A stretch of DNA of 13,933 nucleotides from Holosporaceae bacterium 'Namur'. Lineage in GTDB: Bacteria > Pseudomonadota > Alphaproteobacteria > Rickettsiales > Midichloriaceae. The position numbers were made by a program, and so were the translations under genes. The DNA lies in assembly GCA_014116815.1 (NCBI GenBank), contig JACGYV010000034.1, positions 1 to 13,933 of the forward strand, given 5' to 3'. Below the pieces are notes generated by a model that ran no database searches, was not told the DNA's origin, and saw only the letters and a program-made list of their open reading frames with translations. The stretch's first letter is position 1, and each line of letters starts with the position of its first letter. Shown in pieces: positions 7,498 through 13,933 of the stretch.

Positions 7498-9603
7498 ATG
7501 TCAAAACTGATGGTGATAGACGGCGCACATCCTGAAGAAACGCGCGCAGTAGTGATTAATAAAGGAATAATTGAAGAATTTGATTATCAAAACACTTATA
7601 AGAAATCTACGAAAGGAAATATATATTTAGCAAAAGTAATCAGAGTTGAGCCTTCATTACAGGCTGCATTCGTTGATTACGGAGGGGAAAGACATGCATT
7701 CTTACCTTTTCCTGAAATCCACCCTTCTTATTACCAATTGCCTAAGGTGGATAAAGAAGCTTTACTTTCATCTATGGTTGATGCGGAAGATAAAGAGTTG
7801 TTATTAGATGAGAATAGGAAAATCGAGCAGTTTGATATCGAAGAAGAAGGAGAAGAGGAAGTTAAAGAAACTAAAAATACTAAGGATACAATCGCTCAAG
7901 AACCTGCTGAAGGAGAAGCCGTTTCAGAAGCAGAGGAAGCTGAAGCCGAATTAATTTCTTCGGAAGCTGAAGGTGAAGAAAATTCGGTCGGAGAATTCCG
8001 CCCCGATTTCTATAAAAACTATAAAATTCAGGAAGTGATAAAGAAAGACCAAGTACTGCTTATTCAAATCGTAAAAGAAGAAAGAGGGAATAAAGGAGCT
8101 TCGGTTACAACTTATATTTCACTTGCAGGGAGATACTGCGTTTTAATGCCGAATTCGATAAGGGCGGGTGGTGTATCCAGAAAAATTATGGATAATCAGG
8201 AAAGACAAAGGCTAAAAAGCGTAGCAGACGAATTAAATGAAAAAGCAAGTACGGCGGCAAGCGTTATCGTGCGTACCGCAGGTGCTCATAAGACCAAAAC
8301 CGAAGTTAAGCGGGATTTTAACTATTTAATCAGGCTTTGGAATAATATAAGAGAACATACTCTTGCTTCGAAAGCACCGGCTTTTATTCATGAAGAAGGG
8401 GATGTAATTAAAAAATCGATACGTGACCTTTACAGTAGCGATATGGAGCAAATTCTGGTTGCGGGCGACGAAGCGTATGAAAATGCCAGAAAATTTATGG
8501 AACTTATTTTGCCTAAACGCGTTGACAGCGTTAAAAAATATAAAGGCAAGTCACCGATATTTGTTAAATACAATATTGAAAACCAATTAAATACTTTTTA
8601 TGATCCCGTTGCACCGCTTAAATCAGGCGGGTATTTGGTTATCAACCATACGGAAGCGTTGGTTGCAATCGATGTTAATTCCGGAAGAGCAACTTCGGAA
8701 AGAAATGTAGAAAACACCGCAGTAAAAACCAATATGGAAGCTGCACGGGAAATCGCCAGACAAATTAAGCTTAGAGACTTATCCGGGTTGATTGTAATCG
8801 ACTTTATCGATATGGAGGATTCCAGAAATCGCAGAACAGTTGAAAGAGAATTTAAAGAAGCACTCGGTAACGACCGCGCAAGAATTCAAGTAAATAGAAT
8901 CAGTATGTTCGGTTTACTTGAAATGACGCGTCAGAGACTGCGTAAAAGCTTCTTCGAATCAAGCACTCACGTTTGCGCACACTGCGACGGCAGAGGAAGA
9001 ATCAGACCGGTGGAAGCAACCGCGATTGCTGTTTTAAGAGCGCTGGATAATGACCTCGCTGAAGGAAGCTGTGATGAGATTCAAGTATCAGGCAGTGAAA
9101 AACTAATGTTTTATATTTTAAATAATAAGCGGGAAGAAATTTCAAAGCTTGAAAAATCTCATAAAGTCAGAATAACTTTCTATACGGATGAAGAAGCGGG
9201 TGCAGACGGATTTTTTATTGAAAAAAGTAAGAAAACTAAGGAAGAAACGGTAACCCAATCGGCATTATCTGCAATAGATGTCGAGCCTTATGCGGTTGAA
9301 GAGCCTGCGGAAGCCGAAGATGCCTCAGCTAAAAGAAAATGGAAAAATAATGTTAAAAAACCGCCTTTTCATGAGCAGGAAAGAGAAGTTGAGCACGGCC
9401 ATAAAAGAGTAGACAAAAGAAAAGGAAAGAGTATTAACAACAATAATAACAATAGATTTAAAAATAAGGAAAACAGGGCTCCGGCTAAAGAAATAATTTC
9501 ATATGACTACGAGGAAGATAATGCTTTTGAAGAAAATATGGAAAAAAAGAGAAAGCAAAACCAATCTTTCTTAAAAGAAATCTGGAAAAAAATAGTAGAA
9601 TAA
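7498..9603 (+). CDS. rne: Ribonuclease E/G family endoribonuclease
   Basis: 701 residues. It should be the main single-strand endoribonuclease, starting mRNA decay and processing rRNA and tRNA precursors. The N-terminus (MSKLMVIDGAHPEETR) leads into an S1 RNA-binding region (GNIYLAKVIRVEPSLQAAFVDYG) split by a Glu-rich insertion at about 105-168. The DNase I-like catalytic region has metal-binding D392 (VAIDVNSGR) and D435 (LIVIDFIDM), and the Zn-link CAHC (C493, C496). The 43- and 101-residue spacings from D392 equal those between E. coli D303, D346 and C404. The C-terminal region from about 590 is low complexity: acidic, then basic, with six Asn in a row. It ends in FLKEIWKKIVE, which could form a short amphipathic helix. 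No GWWRR-like PNPase-binding end is present. GAGG lies seven bases before the ATG. The gene opens a tight run with msbA and ccmAB. Confidence 0.95.
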   Translation: MSKLMVIDGAHPEETRAVVINKGIIEEFDYQNTYKKSTKGNIYLAKVIRVEPSLQAAFVDYGGERHAFLPFPEIHPSYYQLPKVDKEALLSSMVDAEDKELLLDENRKIEQFDIEEEGEEEVKETKNTKDTIAQEPAEGEAVSEAEEAEAELISSEAEGEENSVGEFRPDFYKNYKIQEVIKKDQVLLIQIVKEERGNKGASVTTYISLAGRYCVLMPNSIRAGGVSRKIMDNQERQRLKSVADELNEKASTAASVIVRTAGAHKTKTEVKRDFNYLIRLWNNIREHTLASKAPAFIHEEGDVIKKSIRDLYSSDMEQILVAGDEAYENARKFMELILPKRVDSVKKYKGKSPIFVKYNIENQLNTFYDPVAPLKSGGYLVINHTEALVAIDVNSGRATSERNVENTAVKTNMEAAREIARQIKLRDLSGLIVIDFIDMEDSRNRRTVEREFKEALGNDRARIQVNRISMFGLLEMTRQRLRKSFFESSTHVCAHCDGRGRIRPVEATAIAVLRALDNDLAEGSCDEIQVSGSEKLMFYILNNKREEISKLEKSHKVRITFYTDEEAGADGFFIEKSKKTKEETVTQSALSAIDVEPYAVEEPAEAEDASAKRKWKNNVKKPPFHEQEREVEHGHKRVDKRKGKSINNNNNNRFKNKENRAPAKEIISYDYEEDNAFEENMEKKRKQNQSFLKEIWKKIVE

Positions 9604-9612
9604 GGGGAACCG

Positions 9613-11385
9613 GTGTTTCAGAAGAAAAATAAGAAAAGTAAATATGACAGCAGCCTATACCTAATAGGAAGACTGTTTAGCGAGCATGTAAAATTACAGG
9701 GCAAACAAATTCAGTTTGCCATTTTCTGTATGATTATAATTTCCGTTACTACTTCGATCGGAGCCTGGTTAATGCAACCTGTATTGGATGACATCTTTGT
9801 TAAAAAAGATTTAACCATGCTTTACATCGTCCCTTTTGCAGTGGTAGTGAATGCGATAATTAAAGGAATAGCCTCTTTTTTACAATCTTACACCATGAAG
9901 AAAATCGGGCAAAAAATTATTTCCGATATACAACTTAGGCTTTATGCACATTTAATTTATGCGGATACGAATTTTCTTACCGATTATGCTTCCGGCAATT
10001 TAATCTCACGTTTTACCAATGATATAAACGCTATGCGGAAAACGGTTTCCGATGTGGTAACCAGCGGAGTTATGGAACTTTTTACCTTAATCGGTTTAAT
10101 AGGTGTGATGTTTTATCAAAGTTTTAGCTTAGCTATAATTGCACTGCTTATGATTCCGCTCGCGTTTTTGCCTATCATTAGACTCGGTAAAAGAATGCGC
10201 AAAATTGCTCGTAATATTCAGGAAGAGCTTGGGGGCTTTACCGTAAGGCTTGATGAAACATTCCAAAATACCAGGATTATTAAATCATATTGCAGGGAAG
10301 AATATGAAATTTCTCGAGCTAATAGAATTATCGATAGGTTTTTAGAGCTTTACAAGAAAGGAGCCTATGTTGAATCCGCGTCATCTCCTATTATGGAAAC
10401 TTTAGGGGGAATAGCTATTGCAACCATTATTTGGTATGGAGGTTTAGAGGTAATCTCGGGGCACACTACTCCGGGTGCATTCTTTTCTTTTGTGGCGGCA
10501 CTTTTAATGGCATACCGGCCTTTAAAGGCAATTTCACAGCTCAATACATCCTTACAAGAGGGGCTTGCCGCATGTAAAAGGTTATTCACCATGCTTGATG
10601 AAGAACCGACTATATATGATGATATCACCTTGCCGGAAGCTAAATTTAAAAGCTATAATATCGAATTTAAGAATGTCTTCTTTTCTTATAAAAATGATAT
10701 AAAAATTCTTGACGGGGTGAATATGTTTATTCCGCAGGAAAAAACCATTGCTTTAGTCGGTACTTCAGGAAGCGGAAAAACTACTATTTTAAATCTACTG
10801 CAACGTTTATATGACCCGAATTACGGTGAGATCTTAATTGACGGGAAAGATATATCTAAGATCAGGATTAGATCACTAAGGGATTCTATGGCGCTGGTCA
10901 GCCAGGAAGTTGTACTGTTTGACGACACCATCAGAGAAAATATCAGGTACGGTAGGTTAAATGCAACTGAGGAAGAAATTACGGATGCGGCTCTTGCAGC
11001 TGCGGCTCATGATTTTATAATCAATTTGCCTGAGGGATATGATACGCAAATCGGACAAAACGGGGTGAAATTATCAGGCGGGCAGCGGCAGAGGATTGCA
11101 ATTGCAAGAGCAATTTTAAAAAATGCTCCTATACTACTCATGGATGAAGCAACTTCAGCTCTGGATGCAATATCGGAAAAACAAGTACAAATGGCTTTGG
11201 AATATTTGAAAAAAGGTAGAACAACCATAGTAATTGCGCATAGGTTATCGACCATAGAATCAGCAGATATAATTTATGTTATTTCCGAAGGAAAAGTATC
11301 GGAATTCGGAAGTCATGAGGAGCTTTTGAGTTTAGGCAAAGAATATGCCCATCTCTATGAAGAGTATAAAAGTGACGGTAAGTAA
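9613..11385 (+). CDS. msbA: MsbA-type ABC exporter (fused permease and ATPase)
   Basis: 590 residues starting with GTG; GGGGAA in the 9-base gap after the rne stop is the ribosome binding site. It is an inner-membrane half-transporter acting as a homodimer. The permease part has six predicted membrane helices at about 34-54, 68-90, 150-167, 172-191, 259-279 and 289-303. The nucleotide-binding domain begins near 350: Walker A GTSGSGKTT (383-391), Q-loop SQEVVLFDDTIRENI, signature LSGGQ (487-491), Walker B ILLMDE (507-512) with D-loop SALD, and switch H543. Length and layout fit the MsbA/lipid exporter group, which flips lipid A-core, but multidrug or other lipid exporters look the same at this level. 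If the host is a Rickettsiales lineage without lipopolysaccharide, another lipid may be the cargo. Its stop overlaps the ccmA start by one base. Confidence 0.9.
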   Translation: MFQKKNKKSKYDSSLYLIGRLFSEHVKLQGKQIQFAIFCMIIISVTTSIGAWLMQPVLDDIFVKKDLTMLYIVPFAVVVNAIIKGIASFLQSYTMKKIGQKIISDIQLRLYAHLIYADTNFLTDYASGNLISRFTNDINAMRKTVSDVVTSGVMELFTLIGLIGVMFYQSFSLAIIALLMIPLAFLPIIRLGKRMRKIARNIQEELGGFTVRLDETFQNTRIIKSYCREEYEISRANRIIDRFLELYKKGAYVESASSPIMETLGGIAIATIIWYGGLEVISGHTTPGAFFSFVAALLMAYRPLKAISQLNTSLQEGLAACKRLFTMLDEEPTIYDDITLPEAKFKSYNIEFKNVFFSYKNDIKILDGVNMFIPQEKTIALVGTSGSGKTTILNLLQRLYDPNYGEILIDGKDISKIRIRSLRDSMALVSQEVVLFDDTIRENIRYGRLNATEEEITDAALAAAAHDFIINLPEGYDTQIGQNGVKLSGGQRQRIAIARAILKNAPILLMDEATSALDAISEKQVQMALEYLKKGRTTIVIAHRLSTIESADIIYVISEGKVSEFGSHEELLSLGKEYAHLYEEYKSDGK

Positions 11386-12026
11386 TGCTTACCTGCAATA
11401 ACTTATCCTTAAACAGAGGCAATAAAAATATTTTTTCTAACCTCGGCTTTTCTTTACGGAACGGAGCTTGCCTTATTGTTAAAGGAAGCAACGGCAGCGG
11501 TAAAACTTCTTTACTTAAAACCATAGCAACTATACTTAAACCTCAAAAAGGTGAAATATTTTTTAATGAAACTAATATTAATTCAGCGCTTGACGAATAT
11601 TGCTACCTCACCGAATATATAGGTCATGAAGAAGCTTTGGATGAAGACTTAACCGTTTCGGAAAATCTAAAATTTTGGGCGGAAATTTATAATACCGGGT
11701 TAATTATTACGGCCGCAGTTAGAGCTTTTGCTTTAGAGGAAGCCGTTGACTTACCGGTAAAGAAGATTTCTAAAGGGATGAAAAGAAAAGTTATATTGAG
11801 TAAATTATTACTTAGCCATGCTAAAATTTGGCTTTTAGATGAGCCGTTGGTAAATCTAGACAGCTTAGGTATAGAAACATTACATAACACAATTTCCGCT
11901 AAATGTTCACAAGGCGGAATTGTTATAATTTCCACCAACCAGGAAACTAAATTAAAAACACCGTTAACTTTGGAAATTGAGGATTATAAACATGAGTCGA
12001 ATAGCTCATCAGATGAGGCCCAGTGA
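11385..12026 (+). CDS. ccmA: Cytochrome c biogenesis heme exporter ATP-binding subunit CcmA
   Basis: 213 residues, close to the usual CcmA size. As the ATPase of the CcmABCD complex, it powers release of heme-loaded CcmE during cytochrome c maturation at the inner membrane. Walker A GSNGSGKTS is at 34-42 with K40. The CcmA-like segment YIGHEEALDEDLTVSENL is present. The signature is degenerate (ISKGMKR, 128-134). Walker B is IWLLDEP with D152 and E153. The switch position, normally His in the THQ motif, is N185 (STNQ). The P-loop and Walker B are intact, so ATP binding is likely, but turnover may be altered. The ATG shares its A with the msbA stop (TAATG), and ccmB starts 35 bases before the end of this gene. 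The ccmB neighbour is the main support for CcmA over a generic ABC ATPase. Confidence 0.9.
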   Translation: MLTCNNLSLNRGNKNIFSNLGFSLRNGACLIVKGSNGSGKTSLLKTIATILKPQKGEIFFNETNINSALDEYCYLTEYIGHEEALDEDLTVSENLKFWAEIYNTGLIITAAVRAFALEEAVDLPVKKISKGMKRKVILSKLLLSHAKIWLLDEPLVNLDSLGIETLHNTISAKCSQGGIVIISTNQETKLKTPLTLEIEDYKHESNSSSDEAQ

Positions 12027-12675
12027 TTTTAAGGTTTTTAAACTAATATTTAAAAGGCAGTGGTTGTTAAGTGTTAGGAATTTTAATAAGCTTATCTATC
12101 CGCTATTTTATTTCTTAATCGCAGTAATTACTTTTAAAATTGCAATCGGGGCGGCTAAAGCGGCACTTGAAGTAAACATTGGAATTATATTCGTAATTAA
12201 CATTTTTGTGTTAATTTTAACCCATGAGGCTTTAATTTCGAAAGATTATAAGCTTGGGTTCTTGGAGCAGTTTTACTTAATCGGAGCAGAATTTGCCTTA
12301 ATTATACTCGCAAAATATTTGGCTCAACTTGCACTTTATGTTTTGATATCCTCCTGCCTGATCCCACTGGTTTTATTTTTAACCGGTGTGTGGGTTGAAT
12401 ATTGGCATATAGTGCTGATATCACAAGTGCTGTTAAGCGCGGTTGTATTACTGTTTTTATTGTTATCAAGCGCTATGCTGCTCGGAAGTAAAGCTAATGT
12501 GTTGCTTTCCGTTATTGTGCTGGTTTTCACCTTCCCGGGCTTAATATTTGCAACCCTCGGGGTAAATAACCACGATTACTTATGGCTACTGGTTGCGCTA
12601 ATTTTATTTTTTATGCCGATAATTATTGTTGTTTCAAAGTACTTGGTGTTAATAGCGCTTGAGGATAAGGGGTAA
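11992..12675 (+). CDS. ccmB: Cytochrome c biogenesis heme exporter permease CcmB
   Basis: 227 residues from ATG 11992, close to the roughly 220 of known CcmB. It is the membrane subunit paired with CcmA. About six hydrophobic helices are seen, near 34-53, 60-77, 97-117, 118-134, 139-164 and 168-190, with a further segment at 196-222 and soluble stretches between. The conserved CcmB loop D85-YKLG-x-LEQ (91-93) follows the second helix. I chose ATG 11992 because GAGG lies nine bases upstream and the N-terminus then matches the family's length. A TTG at 11977 would add five residues with no better ribosome binding site. The gene overlaps ccmA by 35 bases, so the two are probably translationally coupled. 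ccmC and other maturation genes are not in the window; scattered ccm genes are known in Rickettsiales. Confidence 0.9.
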   Translation: MSRIAHQMRPSDFKVFKLIFKRQWLLSVRNFNKLIYPLFYFLIAVITFKIAIGAAKAALEVNIGIIFVINIFVLILTHEALISKDYKLGFLEQFYLIGAEFALIILAKYLAQLALYVLISSCLIPLVLFLTGVWVEYWHIVLISQVLLSAVVLLFLLLSSAMLLGSKANVLLSVIVLVFTFPGLIFATLGVNNHDYLWLLVALILFFMPIIIVVSKYLVLIALEDKG

Positions 12676-12710
12676 AGGTAAGCTGTTGAATGTTATGATG
12701 TATTAATCAA

Positions 12711-12734
12711 ATGTTAACTATTTTTAGTTAACAT
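12711..12734. repeat. Perfect 10-bp inverted repeat after ccmB
   Basis: ATGTTAACTA (12711-12720) and TAGTTAACAT (12725-12734) pair perfectly around TTTT. The site is 36 bases past the ccmB stop and 31 bases before the interrupted gene. No U-run follows on the plus strand (AAATAAAG), so it is not a classic terminator. It could be a weak terminator or 3' stabilising hairpin for the rne-ccmB transcript, or an operator for the downstream gene. Confidence 0.6.
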
Positions 12735-12765
12735 AAATAAAGTTAATTCTATTTAGAGATATAAA

Positions 12766-13713
12766 ATGAAAGAATCAGAAACGAAGGGTTACCAAAGACA
12801 GGTTAAATCATTGATGGAAACTCCTATTGAAGAAAAAATTAAAGCATACGATACAGGATATATAGAAGATATTGCAAGAATGCGTAGGGCAGCTAAGTAA
12901 GCAGGAATTGATTTTATGTTAGTTGCAGCGGGCATCAATCACATGGTCGGTAAATCAACTCCTCTCTACGGTGAGCATGCAGCCGGTACTGATATGTCAT
13001 TTGGCGAAAACACCGGAAAAGAGCGGAGCATAAAAGCTAAAGGTTATAAGTATATTCAAGGAAACTCCGGTAGTAGGGATCAAATAGATCATAAACCTGA
13101 TCGAAAGGAATTGGCTATAGATATTCTTAATGCCGCATTAAAACCTATTATTCATAAGTATGCTTTGCCCAAAGACTGTGAATATTTAATATTTCAACAA
13201 TGGGATGTTGAGCTTAGAGATAAAAACGGAAGACGCATTCACTTCCCTGATAACCTTAAGAATGGCGGGTTAAAAGCAGAATTAGTACAAAAAATAAATG
13301 AGTTAGAAGAAATTAACTCTTTATTAGATAAAGTTGAAAAACATGAAGCAGCAATCGGTAATTGTATTAAAGATATAAAAAATGTCATAGGCGATAACCG
13401 TAAAAAATCACCGCAGGCGCTTGTAAGCGGCATAAAGGAAATTGCCGAGAAATATGCTAATGAACAGAAAATAACTCCGTAAGAAATGGAAGAGATATAT
13501 AACAAAGCCGCAGAAATTTCAAAGAATGCAATAAAGATGGATGCGAGCGTAAATAATATTGTAATAAGATTAATGGATAGTATTAAGGATCTGGTTTGCT
13601 CTATTTTCGGTAAGAGTGCCGAGCAAAAAGTTGATAAAGTGTTTGCCGAATTAAAACAGGAACTGAAGGGTAAGCAACCGGAAGAGCAATCCAAGGGCAG
13701 CGGGCGAGGTTAA
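12766..13713 (+). pseudogene. Unrecognised gene broken by two in-frame TAA codons
   Basis: A single frame of 315 sense and stop codons runs from ATG 12766 to 13713, with internal TAA at 12898-12900 and 13480-13482. Three pieces result: 44, then 188, then 75 residues from their first ATG codons. No frameshift separates them, and the codons between each stop and the next ATG read on naturally (AGIDF; E). The internal ATGs lack good ribosome binding sites, so I read them as one decayed gene rather than three. I do not recognise the family. The middle part is hydrophilic, with ALKPIIHKYALPKDCEYLIF, WDVELRDKNGRRIHFP and a likely coiled coil (LKAELVQKINELEEINSLLD). The last part has a short hydrophobic stretch (VNNIVIRLMDSIKDLVCSIF) and a polar Lys/Glu/Gly tail. 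It sits beside a transposase, as expected in a decaying accessory region. A functional 188-residue middle ORF (12916-13482) cannot be excluded. Confidence 0.7.
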
Positions 13714-13757
13714 TTGTAGGGAAGAATAATTTTAAGGGGGGATTTCATTTAATCCGT

Positions 13758-13814
13758 TATAGTATATTAAGTTGAATATAGTATCGGTTAGTCAATGTCC
13801 TACTATATATAGTA
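13758..13814. repeat. Repeated TATAGTA words and a palindrome ahead of the transposase
   Basis: TATAGTA occurs at 13758-13764, 13777-13783 and 13808-13814, plus an inverted copy at 13801-13807. The last two form the perfect 14-bp palindrome TACTATATATAGTA. This lies in the 151-base gap between the broken gene and the transposase start, where the left end of an insertion sequence should be. They could be transposase-binding or promoter sites; AT-rich chance is possible. I could not define the element's terminal repeat because its other end is outside the window. Confidence 0.4.
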
Positions 13815-13864
13815 AAATAAGTTTAGCTATGGTACGGAGGTAAGGTAGAATAAAACAAAAAGAG

Positions 13865-13933
13865 ATGAAGATGAGCCCGTATAGTTTAGATTTAAGAGAG
13901 AAAGTAATAAAATACCTGGAAGCCGGGAATAGC
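13865..13933 (+). CDS. IS630-type transposase, N-terminal 23 residues (cut by window edge)
   Basis: The frame starts MKMSPYSLDLREKVIKYLEA and runs open to the last base. P-Y-S-x-D-L-R-E-K-V followed by a short helix is the typical beginning of the helix-turn-helix domain of IS630/Tc1-mariner-like transposases, which insert at TA dinucleotides. An AAAGAG motif lies just before the ATG; the second Met (13871) is an alternative start. The catalytic DDE region is beyond the window, so intactness cannot be judged. Confidence 0.8.
   Translation, partial: MKMSPYSLDLREKVIKYLEAGNS

Noticed and set aside
10365..10628. Minus-strand ORF inside the msbA gene
   Set aside because: Lies wholly within a strongly supported ABC exporter on the other strand. 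The same holds for 11007-11255, 11279-11524, 11687-11938 and 12336-12530 within msbA, ccmA and ccmB.
11977..12675. CcmB starting at TTG 11977
   Set aside because: ATG 11992 has GAGG at nine bases and gives the normal family length; the TTG adds five unconserved residues.
12898..13482. TAA reassigned as a sense codon
   Set aside because: Other genes here, including rne, msbA and pth, end naturally at TAA at family-appropriate lengths, so code change is not credible.
13239..13694. Minus-strand ORF of 151 residues opposite the broken gene
   Set aside because: Composition is Ser/Phe/Ile-rich as expected of a complement of AT-rich coding DNA, with no motif or ribosome binding site; the plus frame extends much further on both sides.

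Overview
The window looks like a piece of an AT-rich alphaproteobacterial chromosome, most likely from an obligate intracellular Rickettsiales-type bacterium. This rests on the low GC content, a short RNase D, a reduced RNase E with an acidic insertion in its S1 region, CcmA/CcmB genes placed behind an MsbA-like exporter, tandem ankyrin-type genes, a decaying gene and an IS630-type transposase. An amoeba- or protist-associated lineage (Midichloriaceae / Jidaibacter-like) would fit, but that placement is inference without a database search.

Layout. Positions 1-4002 (minus strand) hold three tandem paralogs of an ankyrin-like repeat family. The repeats are unusually short (26-27 residues) and lack the usual TPLH motif. 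Two copies share a conserved C-terminal region of unknown function; the copy nearest the window start has lost it and ends in a short cysteine-rich tail. Positions 4141-6545 (minus strand) hold pth and ychF, whose stop and start codons overlap by one base, followed by a membrane-anchored protein with a weak FKBP-like domain. Positions 6675-7292 (plus strand) encode a short RNase D whose only plausible start is a non-standard ATA behind a strong ribosome binding site.

Positions 7498-12675 (plus strand) form a tight gene run: RNase E/G, an MsbA-type ABC exporter, CcmA and CcmB. Gaps are 9 bases or less and two junctions overlap. RNA processing, lipid A-core or other lipid export, and heme export for cytochrome c maturation are thus probably co-transcribed. 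CcmA has Asn in place of the switch-loop His.

Positions 12676-13933 are accessory. A perfect 10-bp inverted repeat follows ccmB. Next comes one 315-codon reading frame broken by two in-frame TAA codons, best read as a pseudogene of unknown function. After that lies an AT-rich stretch with repeated TATAGTA words, then the first 23 codons of an IS630-type transposase, cut by the window edge.

No rRNA, tRNA, CRISPR array, riboswitch or convincing intrinsic terminator was recognised. No intergenic stretch exceeds 300 bases. The most unusual items are the ankyrin-like family, the ATA-start RNase D and the doubly interrupted gene. None amounts to a demonstrated new system.
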